DNA of 7,500 nucleotides from an uncultured Porphyromonadaceae bacterium. GTDB taxonomy: Bacteria > Bacteroidota > Bacteroidia > Bacteroidales > Muribaculaceae. This document shows, piece by piece, positions 1-6,458 of this stretch. The notes beneath the pieces were generated by a model that saw only the letters and a list, made by a program, of their open reading frames with translations, made no database searches and was not told where the DNA came from. The DNA lies in assembly GCA_902489275.1 (NCBI GenBank), contig CABTZK010000044.1, positions 1 through 7,500 of the forward strand. Direction: 5' to 3'. Each line of letters begins with the position of its first letter. Position 1 is the first letter of the stretch. The position numbers and the translations under genes are program-made.

Positions 1-24
1 GTTAATTTGCAAGATTTTACTATG

Positions 25-56
25 CAAAGATACAAAAACTTGTAGATATACGCAAA
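25..56 (-). promoter_or_regulatory. Bacteroidota-type promoter reading off the left edge
   Basis: On the minus strand the sequence TATCTTTG (complement of 25-32) matches the Bacteroidota -7 consensus TAnnTTTG. A TTTG (complement of 53-56) lies 20 bases upstream, in the place of the -33 element. The surroundings are AT-rich. Transcription would start near position 18 and serve a gene whose coding region lies left of the window. The motif match is seen directly; promoter activity is inferred. Confidence 0.6.
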
Positions 57-302
57 TTATGAAATGGTTATTTTGTTGATAAACAATAGGTTATTTACTT
101 TTCAAGGGACGACTAAATATATTTTCAGGCAGCTCTTTCAAGTTCTCCGAAATGGTGACGGTTGCTCAACTTGAGCACTTGTTCGTAGATTTATTTTTAA
201 GTTGCTGATTTCATGAGTTATAGCACGGTCTCACCAAAACCCGGTGACAAGAACTCGTGTTATGGACAAAATTACAAATGAAATCTGAAAATCCACTTGC
301 CG
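57..302. other. AT-rich intergenic stretch with no gene
   Basis: Together with its flanks this makes a gap of about 340 bases after porX. I find no open frame with a plausible product and no tRNA or rRNA. It holds a short palindrome, GCTCAA-C-TTGAGC at 164-176, and a weak hairpin TCACC/GGTGA at 231-247. A second, poorer -7-like match on the minus strand (complement of 267-274) lacks a convincing -33 partner. Nothing here supports a firm call. Confidence 0.5.
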
Positions 303-326
303 GGAGCCGTTTTTTCGCTCGGCTCC
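303..326 (-). terminator. Hairpin after porX, possible terminator
   Basis: A perfect 7-bp inverted repeat, GGAGCCG at 303-309 and CGGCTCC at 320-326, encloses a 10-base loop. It begins 18 bases past the porX stop codon. Read on the minus strand the loop contains an A-run, and only a short TTTT follows some 14 bases after the stem, so it is not a textbook intrinsic terminator. Its place between the end of the operon and a new leftward promoter makes transcript termination or 3'-end protection the likeliest role. Confidence 0.45.
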
Positions 327-344
327 ATAGCCCCACCCGCGCGG

Positions 345-1889
345 CTACTTCTTGCTGAGGATGACAAGCGGCACGAGCATTTCCTCCATAGAGATGCCCC
401 CGTGCTGGAAAGTGTCGCTATAGTACTGCACGTAGTGGTTGTAGTTATTCGGATAGGCGAAAAAGTCGCGATTGAGCGCAAAGATATAGGTCGAAGAGAC
501 ATTGAGCAGCGGCAGGCCAAAGCGCCTGGGCTGCTTGATTTCATACACCTGCTTGGGATTGTAGCTCAAATTCTTGCCCACCTTGTAGCGCAAGTTGGTG
601 TTGGTGTTTTTGTCGCCAATCACCTTGATGGCGTTCTCCACGCGCACAGTGCCGTGGTCGGTCGTGAGCACGACTTTCCACCCCCGGCTGGCGATGAGCT
701 TGAAAATCTCAAAGCAGTAGGAGTTCTTAAACCAGGTTTCAGTCAAACTGCGATAGGCCTCGTCGGTATTGGCCAATTCGCGTATCATCTTACTCTCGGT
801 GCGGGCATGCGAGAGGATGTCGACAAAGTTAAACACCAGCGCATTGAGGTCATAGTTGTCCAGTTGCGAGAAATTCTGCACCAGGCGCCCGCCGGCTTCT
901 GTGTCGTTCAGCTTGTTATAGGAGAAACGGTACTTGCGGCGATAGCGGTCAAGGATGGTTTGAATGAGCGGCCGCTCATTGAGGTTTTTCCCCTCGTCCT
1001 CGTCCTCATCGACCCACAAGTCGGGAAACATGTGCGCGATGTCAATGGGCTTCAGCCCCGAGAAAATGGCGTTGCGGGCATATTGCGTGGCCGTGGGCAG
1101 GATGGCGGTGTAGAGCCCCTCCAACTCCACATTGAAATAGTCGCTTAGCAAAGCGCTGATGGTTTTCCACTGGTCGAGCCGAAAATTGTCAATCACCACA
1201 AAACACACTTTCTCGCCCTTGTCGAGCAAGGGCATGACATGGGTCTTAAACACCTCGTGGCTCATGAGCGGATGGTCGTCGGTGGTCATCCAGCGCTCGT
1301 AGTTGCGCCTCACAAACTTGGAGAACGCGCTGTTGGCCTCTATCTTCTGCATGCGCAGCAGCTCGCTCATGCCCGTGTCGGCATTCGAGAGGGTGAGTTC
1401 CCAGCGCACGAGCGTGCGGTAGATTTCATACCAGTCGTCGATGGCACTCGCCAAGTTAATCATCTGGCTGATGCGCATGAACTCTTGCTGATAGTCGCTG
1501 GTGACCTTTTGCGCCACGAGGTCGTCGCTGTGCAGGTTCTTCTTGATTGACAAGAGAATCTGCATGGGGTTCACGGGCTTGATGAGATAATCGGCAATCT
1601 CGCTGCCGATGGCCTGGTTCATGATGTTCTCCTCCTCGCTCTTGGTAATCATGATGACGGGCACATTCGGCTGAATAATCTTGATGCGCTGCAAGGCTTC
1701 AAGACCGCTGATGCCCGGCATGTTCTCGTCGAGGATGATGAGGCTGAAATTCTGCGCCTGCATGGCATCGAGCGCGTCGCGCCCATTGGTCACCGTGATC
1801 ACTTCATAACCTTTGTTTTTGAGAAACAGGATGTGTGGCTTGAGGAGATCTATCTCGTCGTCGGCCCACAATATTTGCTCTTTACTCAT
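345..1889 (-). CDS. porX: PorX-type response regulator with PglZ domain
   Basis: This is a 514-residue cytoplasmic protein. Residues 1-120 form a CheY-like receiver with all key positions: acidic pair D10/D11, phosphoacceptor D54, T82 and K104. A helical linker follows (about 125-205). A PglZ domain of the alkaline phosphatase superfamily spans about 220-514. Likely metal ligands or active-site residues are D234, T268, D357/H361, D411-H412 and H496; these are assigned by pattern, not by alignment. In T9SS bacteria PorX is phosphorylated by PorY and regulates secretion genes, partly through the sigma factor SigP, and its PglZ domain is reported to be a zinc-dependent phosphodiesterase. Length and domain order match PorX. 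The start is supported by AGGAG ten bases upstream and by the receiver beginning at once. No sensor kinase lies in the window. It follows porW by 77 bp and is probably co-transcribed. Whether it controls a T9SS in this organism is unknown. Confidence 0.93.
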   Translation of the reverse strand: MSKEQILWADDEIDLLKPHILFLKNKGYEVITVTNGRDALDAMQAQNFSLIILDENMPGISGLEALQRIKIIQPNVPVIMITKSEEENIMNQAIGSEIADYLIKPVNPMQILLSIKKNLHSDDLVAQKVTSDYQQEFMRISQMINLASAIDDWYEIYRTLVRWELTLSNADTGMSELLRMQKIEANSAFSKFVRRNYERWMTTDDHPLMSHEVFKTHVMPLLDKGEKVCFVVIDNFRLDQWKTISALLSDYFNVELEGLYTAILPTATQYARNAIFSGLKPIDIAHMFPDLWVDEDEDEGKNLNERPLIQTILDRYRRKYRFSYNKLNDTEAGGRLVQNFSQLDNYDLNALVFNFVDILSHARTESKMIRELANTDEAYRSLTETWFKNSYCFEIFKLIASRGWKVVLTTDHGTVRVENAIKVIGDKNTNTNLRYKVGKNLSYNPKQVYEIKQPRRFGLPLLNVSSTYIFALNRDFFAYPNNYNHYVQYYSDTFQHGGISMEEMLVPLVILSKK

Positions 1890-1899
1890 GCGTTGGATT

Positions 1900-1904
1900 C
1901 TCCT
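1900..1904 (-). promoter_or_regulatory. Shine-Dalgarno-like site of porX
   Basis: AGGAG on the minus strand stands ten bases before the porX ATG. Many Bacteroidota genes lack such a site, and I see none before the other genes here, so it helps fix this start. The spacing is slightly long. Confidence 0.5.
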
Positions 1905-1931
1905 ATTGATTTTTAATTTCTTGGTGCCTGC

Positions 1932-1961
1932 CCCCCACTTGGGGGATTGCCGCCTAACGGC
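1932..1961 (-). other. Two small hairpins between porW and porX
   Basis: Just after the porW stop, the minus strand can form GCCG-TTAGG-CGGC (1949-1961), followed by a stem of five G:C pairs with a four-base loop (1932-1936 with 1941-1945). No T-run follows, so termination is unlikely. The pair could mark an mRNA processing or stability point separating the expression of the two genes. The folds are seen; the role is inferred. Confidence 0.35.
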
Positions 1962-1966
1962 TTTTT

Positions 1967-4900
1967 TCAGCGCTTCCTGGCCGCTTCCTTGCGAGCCTTG
2001 GCCTCCGCTTTCTTTTTCTTTTGGTAAGCCTTGCGCTCGGCCTCTCGCTGCTTTTGGCGTTGCTTGCGCTCTTTCATCTTTTGCTTGCGCGCTGCTTCGC
2101 GGGCTTTGAGTTTTTCCTTGCGTTCTCGCTCACGCTGCTTCTTGGCATCGGCTTTAGCCTTGGCTTCCTCTTTTTGAGCCTTTTTCTTGGCTTTCTCGTC
2201 ATCTTTGCGCTGGCGCTCCTTCTGCTTTTCCTCCTCGGTCTTGTGCTTCTTGAGTTGGCGCACATCGGTTTCTTCGACGACGGGCGCTACTGGCTCATCG
2301 GGGGTTAACTTGGGTTCAACCGCCTTTTCAAGGATGTGGGTGCTGTCGGCTGGCTGCTCGACGGTATCTTCCTCCACCGTTCCGTCATCAATGACCAAAT
2401 CGGGGTTATCGGGAATCACCGTCGGCAATTTCGACTGGGCAATCGAGTCTTGAATCCGCTGCTGCTCCTCGGCCTTGAGGCTGTCGAGGCGAGCCTTCTT
2501 CTCGGCTTCGAGACGGGCTTGCTCGGCCTTTGCGCGTTGCTCAGCCGCTTTCTTGGAGCGCGTCGCTTTGCCCGCTTGGTTTTCCTTGGCTTTTTGGGCA
2601 GCCTGCCCCTTGCCGGCTTTCTGGCCTGGACGGACACTCTTGCTCTGCGTCTTGCTCTGCGTCTTGCTGGCAGGCTGGGGGTGCTCCAGCTGGTTGTCGT
2701 CGGTGGCTGTGTCGGGGATTTTGGCCGCTTGCGCCTGGTTGTTTTGCTCTTCCATGAACAGGAAATAGTCCTCAAACGTGCGACCCTCGTTCACGAGCGT
2801 GTTGAAGTTCTCCTCGCTGATGAGCACCTGGTGCACGCCAGGGGGGATGGTCATCTTCTTGTCACGCTCAAACATGGTGCGATAGGCGAGCAACTCGGTG
2901 TAGTTGCCGAAGCCTTTCACAATGAGCAGTCCCATGCCGCCAAAAGTCAACTGCTCCAAGTCAAAGTCTTGCACCTTGAAAGTATTGAAGTTGTGCCGCG
3001 CCACCTCAAAGAGCACCTGGTTGCTGCTCACCGAGTCAAGGCTATAGGCCAAAACGAAATACTGCGGCTTGCGCATGGCTTCCTTTAGGGGGGTGAACTT
3101 GATGCTGTCGCTGCCCGAGGCCGTGCTGTCGTTGCCCAGGCGGAACGACGACCACGACATGCCCCGCAAGTTGCTGCCGCCGCCGCTGAGCTTGCGGCCC
3201 TGGTTGAGCTGCTTCACCATCGAGGAGGCCACCGGCGTCAGATCGGTCTCGGGATAGCGCTGGAGCAACTCTTTGAGCACCTCTTTAAACTTGTCGGCAT
3301 CCTTTTGGGTCACGTAGGCCAGCGCGTCGATGAACATGAACTTCGGCATGAGCTTCGACAGCGGATAGGTGTTCATCATCTTGCGGTAAGCCTCATGCAC
3401 GGTCTTGTTGTCGTTGGCCAGGTAGGCTTGATAGGCATCGGCGTACATGGCTTCCTGCACTTGGTCCATCTTCTTGAGGTTTTCAAGGTAGTTGGGGTCC
3501 TTCATGGCCTCGCCATATTTTGAGTCAGCGAAATCAGTGAGGATTCTCTGGCGGTAGTCTTCGGCCCGCGCGATGTTCCCCTCGCGCGTGAACAGCAAGT
3601 ACATGTTGTAGTAGGCGTCGAGACGATTCTCGTTGTCGGGGTAGCGTCGCAACAGTTCCTCAAATTGATAGGCGGCAGCGCTATAGTCCTCCAGCTTGTC
3701 TTTCAAGATGAGCGCCATGTTGTAGATGCCCTCTTGAATCACATTGTTGGAAGTTTGGATTTCCTCCTCGGTCTTTGGGATTTGCTTCAGGTAGTATTCC
3801 TCGTAGTGCGGGTCCTCCTCGCGCTTGATCCGCTCCTTGTCGACGCTGGTGGTGTCGCTGCCAGCGGCAGCGCTGGTCGAGTCGTTGGATTCCAGCTCCT
3901 CCTCTTGGTCGCTGAGCGAGAAAGTGGCCTTGTTGCGCCGTCGCCAGTTGTCTTCGAGCTTGCGGTTTCCCCATAGTTTTTGAAATTCGGTTTTTCCCGA
4001 GTTCTTGATGGCGGTGTTGTAGAAATACCACGACTTGTCGTTATTGATGGAGAATTGTGTCGGGGCCTGTGACTTGCCACCGGCCGAAAACGGGTTGCCC
4101 TTGGCATTCTGCTGGGCCAGGTACTCCTCGCGCTTGGCGGCATCGGCATCCTCCTTCTCTTTCTTCTTGAGCGCGTCGATGATTTTCTTGATGACTTTCT
4201 TCTGCTCGTCAAGCGGCATTTTCGAGAGCGTGAGCAGCGAGTCCTGCAAGGTCACATTGCCGGCGTAGACGGCAAGCTCGTCGAGCACATCGCTGCGCTT
4301 CTTGATGGCCTTGTAGTTGGGATAGTCCTCATTGAGCAGCGGCACGGCCTCGGCATAGCAGGGCTGCGCCTTGTCGTACTTGCGTTGGGCGAAATAGATG
4401 CTGCCCAAGCGCAACTGGCTGATGGCCTTGTCAATGCCATTGCGGGTGCTCTTCTCGGCCGCTTTCACGTAGTTTTCAATCGCGTGGGTGGTGTCCTGCT
4501 TGGTCATGTACAGGTTGCCAATCGCGTAGTAGATTTGGTCGAGATACTCCTTGTTGCGGTCATATCGGGCAAGATGCCTCAGCGAGTTGACCTCGCCCTT
4601 AATGTCATTGCCCTGGAACACGGCGCTTTGCTTGATGCGGGCGTTAAACTTGGTGCGATAAGTCGCCCCCATGCTGCTGCCCGCGCGCTTGTAGGCCTGG
4701 TAGGCAAGCTCTTTCTGGCCGTTGTCCTCATAAAGCTGACCCAGCAGGAAATTCAACCTCACCCTCTCGCCGCGGCTGAATCCCTTGTTGGCTGCCGCAA
4801 GGTGGGGAATGGCCTTGGCAATCCGCTTGTCTTTGACATAGTAGTTGGCAAAGGCCAAATTGGCCAGTGCCCTCAAGCGCTTGTCCTCAATTTTCTCGGG

Positions 4901-5503
4901 ATGCACGTGAGCCAGGATGTTGTCGGCCTCGGTCGTCCATCCCATGGCGCAGTAACTGAGCGCTTCCCAGATTTGGCACTCCAGCACCAGCTTGGGTTTC
5001 CACGTGAAGTGGCGCGCGATGTAGTGAAACGTTGCGCTGCTGGCCAGGAAATCGCCTTTCATGTACTCGGCCTTGGCCAGCATGTACCACGCGTGATGAA
5101 TAAACGGGTTATACTCGTCGCGCTTCATCCACTCCCGGTATTTCGCGTCATTGCCCTTGCCGGCCTTTCGCTTGGGCTTCTTCTTGATGGAATGGAGCGA
5201 GATGGCTTTCTGCATTTTCTCGATCGTGCGGGTGAAATTGGTCGACGGCTGGGGCGACTTGGGGTTGCTGTAAGCCTCGGCAGGATGGATAAAAAGACGC
5301 TGGGAGTAGTCGTCCTCATAGTCGTTTTCCAGCACCTTGATTTGCTCATTGTAGTGGGTCATGCCGTTGTAGTACACGTTGTACTTGGTCGTGAACTTTT
5401 GCCAGAAGCGCGACATGGGCGTGTTCTTCTTGGTGCCACAGGCACCAAGCAAGACAGTGGCCAGCAAAATGACCAACGGTATGTAGCAACTCGGTTTCTT
5501 CAT
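1967..5503 (-). CDS. porW: PorW/SprE-family TPR lipoprotein
   Basis: This is a 1178-residue lipoprotein. Residues 1-22 are a signal peptide with lipobox L19-G20-A21-C22. The first mature residues (GTKKN) lack an acidic surface-export signal, which fits a periplasm-facing outer-membrane anchor. The early motif RFWQKFTTKYNVYYNG (about 32-47) is typical of PorW/SprE. TPR-like helical repeats fill about 130-400. A low-complexity linker covers about 435-580, and further TPR-like repeats lie at about 590-760. A conserved SPOR-like alpha/beta module spans about 812-920. Residues 921-1178 are an Ala/Lys/Glu/Arg-rich tail, probably coiled coil, ending in a strongly basic stretch. PorW/SprE is needed for type IX secretion and, in flavobacteria, gliding; it is thought to link the PorK/PorN ring to the translocon. 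The reading frame is intact. It sits 73 bp after a small membrane gene and 77 bp before porX, and no promoter is evident in front of it. The tail is longer than I expect for characterised SprE. Confidence 0.88.
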   Translation of the reverse strand: MKKPSCYIPLVILLATVLLGACGTKKNTPMSRFWQKFTTKYNVYYNGMTHYNEQIKVLENDYEDDYSQRLFIHPAEAYSNPKSPQPSTNFTRTIEKMQKAISLHSIKKKPKRKAGKGNDAKYREWMKRDEYNPFIHHAWYMLAKAEYMKGDFLASSATFHYIARHFTWKPKLVLECQIWEALSYCAMGWTTEADNILAHVHPEKIEDKRLRALANLAFANYYVKDKRIAKAIPHLAAANKGFSRGERVRLNFLLGQLYEDNGQKELAYQAYKRAGSSMGATYRTKFNARIKQSAVFQGNDIKGEVNSLRHLARYDRNKEYLDQIYYAIGNLYMTKQDTTHAIENYVKAAEKSTRNGIDKAISQLRLGSIYFAQRKYDKAQPCYAEAVPLLNEDYPNYKAIKKRSDVLDELAVYAGNVTLQDSLLTLSKMPLDEQKKVIKKIIDALKKKEKEDADAAKREEYLAQQNAKGNPFSAGGKSQAPTQFSINNDKSWYFYNTAIKNSGKTEFQKLWGNRKLEDNWRRRNKATFSLSDQEEELESNDSTSAAAGSDTTSVDKERIKREEDPHYEEYYLKQIPKTEEEIQTSNNVIQEGIYNMALILKDKLEDYSAAAYQFEELLRRYPDNENRLDAYYNMYLLFTREGNIARAEDYRQRILTDFADSKYGEAMKDPNYLENLKKMDQVQEAMYADAYQAYLANDNKTVHEAYRKMMNTYPLSKLMPKFMFIDALAYVTQKDADKFKEVLKELLQRYPETDLTPVASSMVKQLNQGRKLSGGGSNLRGMSWSSFRLGNDSTASGSDSIKFTPLKEAMRKPQYFVLAYSLDSVSSNQVLFEVARHNFNTFKVQDFDLEQLTFGGMGLLIVKGFGNYTELLAYRTMFERDKKMTIPPGVHQVLISEENFNTLVNEGRTFEDYFLFMEEQNNQAQAAKIPDTATDDNQLEHPQPASKTQSKTQSKSVRPGQKAGKGQAAQKAKENQAGKATRSKKAAEQRAKAEQARLEAEKKARLDSLKAEEQQRIQDSIAQSKLPTVIPDNPDLVIDDGTVEEDTVEQPADSTHILEKAVEPKLTPDEPVAPVVEETDVRQLKKHKTEEEKQKERQRKDDEKAKKKAQKEEAKAKADAKKQRERERKEKLKAREAARKQKMKERKQRQKQREAERKAYQKKKKAEAKARKEAARKR
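2639..2668 (-). repeat. 12-bp tandem repeat inside porW
   Basis: The 12-base unit CTTGCTCTGCGT (plus-strand reading) occurs at 2639-2650 and 2651-2662, and its first six bases recur at 2663-2668. It encodes repeated TQSK at about residues 946-956, where the conserved SPOR-like module gives way to the charged tail. The unit is a multiple of three, so copy-number slippage would keep the frame. Confidence 0.8.
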
Positions 5504-5576
5504 GAAGTCATTTTAATAACGAGTGTTACCGCCTTTTATTGCATCTTGCCTGGGTCAAGCGGGCAGGGGGAACGTT

Positions 5577-6008
5577 TCAGGACGATTGCTCTTGGTAGAG
5601 CATGATCAGCTCGTCGCGAATGGCTCGTGGCATCTCCACCCCCCGCTTCCTGAGGCTTTGCTCCCACCCTATCAAATCGGCCGCCATCAACGTGTAGAGC
5701 ACATCGCGAAACTGCTCTGTCTCCTCGGCAGAATAGTCCTCGGCGGCACGACCCTTGAAAGCATCGAGTTCCTCGTCGTCATAGTACACCACCTCGTCAC
5801 TCGCGCAAGCCATGACCGCATCGTTCGGGCACAGCCCACGCAGCGTGCAGGCGCTGTCGGTGCACGGCTCCGATTCCGGTTGTGGGGCTGGAGGCGTGGC
5901 CGTTCGGCCGTTTCTCGTGGAGGCCTTTTTCCTTTCCCTCAAGTCGAGCAAGTAGAGCACGCCCCCCACGACCACCATCAGGCAACAGATATAAAATGCA
6001 GGTATCAT
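5577..6008 (-). CDS. Small single-pass membrane protein with Cys cluster
   Basis: This is a 143-residue protein of unknown function. Residues 4-22 are a hydrophobic membrane segment, followed by a basic patch (RERKK, 24-28). By the positive-inside rule this puts the C-terminus in the cytoplasm. A Pro/Ser linker leads to four cysteines, C49, C54, C60 and C68 (spacing 4, 5 and 7), that could bind a metal or Fe-S cluster. C8 and C9 lie in the membrane segment. The acidic, helical region 75-143 (YYDDEELDAFKGR, then EETEQFRDVLYTLM and GWEQSLRKRGVEMP) looks like a conserved fold that I believe recurs in Bacteroidales hypothetical proteins. There is no lipobox or enzyme motif. An in-frame TAA lies upstream, so translation starts at 6008 or at the internal Met11 (5978). 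It is first in a probable operon with porW and porX, which hints at a link to envelope secretion, but that is inference. Confidence 0.8.
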   Translation of the reverse strand: MIPAFYICCLMVVVGGVLYLLDLRERKKASTRNGRTATPPAPQPESEPCTDSACTLRGLCPNDAVMACASDEVVYYDDEELDAFKGRAAEDYSAEETEQFRDVLYTLMAADLIGWEQSLRKRGVEMPRAIRDELIMLYQEQSS

Positions 6009-6018
6009 ATTACAGGCG

Positions 6019-6026
6019 CAAAGTTA
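6019..6026 (-). promoter_or_regulatory. -7 promoter element for the small gene-porW-porX operon
   Basis: TAACTTTG on the minus strand (complement of 6019-6026) is a full match to the Bacteroidota -7 consensus TAnnTTTG. T-rich sequence lies upstream, and the nearest clear TTTG is about 24 bases away, a little far for a -33 element. The box ends only ten bases before the ATG at 6008, so the mRNA would have almost no leader unless Met11 is the true start. It is the only good promoter I find upstream of the three genes. Confidence 0.6.
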
Positions 6027-6211
6027 CACAAATTTCCAAAAAATCCTATACAAAAGCCCCGTTGATTCCCTCAAGCGGTAGCGCCAGGCGGCAAAGGCAA
6101 AAGAGCGATACTGCCTCAGGCGAAGGGGCTGAAGGGGATGCGTGATGGAATGCGCTTCCCTTCTGTCCTTGTTCTCACTAAAAAAGTTTGATGTTCTTCT
6201 GGTCTTAGGCC
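6027..6211. other. Intergenic stretch between BspA remnant and operon
   Basis: About 185 bases separate the last stop of the decayed repeat copy from the promoter of the next gene. I see no gene and no convincing hairpin-plus-T terminator. A T6 run on the minus strand near 6180-6186 is not preceded by a clear stem. Confidence 0.45.
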
Positions 6212-6458
6212 TCAGCGTGTGAAGTAGCCCGTGGTGGGGTTAGCCATCTCGATGCCCGTTTTGGTGTCATCGTACTCGGCTTGAGGGCCTTTGAGCATGG
6301 TTCAGCCCATGAGCATATTTTCGCCAGCTTCTACCTGTCCTTTACTCCAGTCATCGTTGCAGTAGATCGTGGCCAGCGACGCGCAGCCACCGAACATGGC
6401 ACCCATGTCGGTAACGTTCGCGGTGTTGAAGTTCGACACATCGAGCGTGGTCAGCGAC
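6212..6458 (-). pseudogene. Decayed second copy of the BspA-like gene's 3' end
   Basis: On the minus strand a frame offset from the intact gene reads LTTLDVSNFNTANVTDM, then SLATIYCNDDWSKGQVE, then AEYDDTKTGIEMANP, ending GYFTR-stop at 6212-6214. This is clearly homologous to the last repeat and C-terminus of the upstream protein. The copies align without gaps at an offset of 257 bases. About 61 bases from 6221 differ at only one position from the stretch starting at 6478; the rest is more diverged. A TGA at 6302-6304 replaces the cysteine codon TGC of the intact copy (MLMG-stop-TMLKG against MFTGCTNLQG). It has no start codon or signal peptide and abuts the intact gene, whose own stop (6451-6453) falls inside its SLT motif. 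It is a non-coding remnant or silent cassette. Confidence 0.82.

Noticed and set aside
267..274. Second minus-strand TAnnTTTG match (TAATTTTG) after porX
   Set aside because: There is no -33 partner at the right distance, and such matches are common by chance in AT-rich DNA.
297..1148. Long plus-strand open frame (283 codons) opposite porX
   Set aside because: It is antisense to a complete, well-recognised PorX with all catalytic residues. Its product is a valine/leucine/histidine-rich shadow typical of the reverse of a GC-rich gene.
5547..5565. Stem TGCCTG/CGGGCA between the small membrane gene and porW, as a terminator
   Set aside because: It is a short stem with a G-T pair and no T-run after it on the minus strand. 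It does not argue strongly against co-transcription.
4385..5605. 406-codon plus-strand open frame opposite porW
   Set aside because: It overlaps the conserved TPR part of porW and has no family features or promoter. It is explained by the codon bias of the opposite strand.
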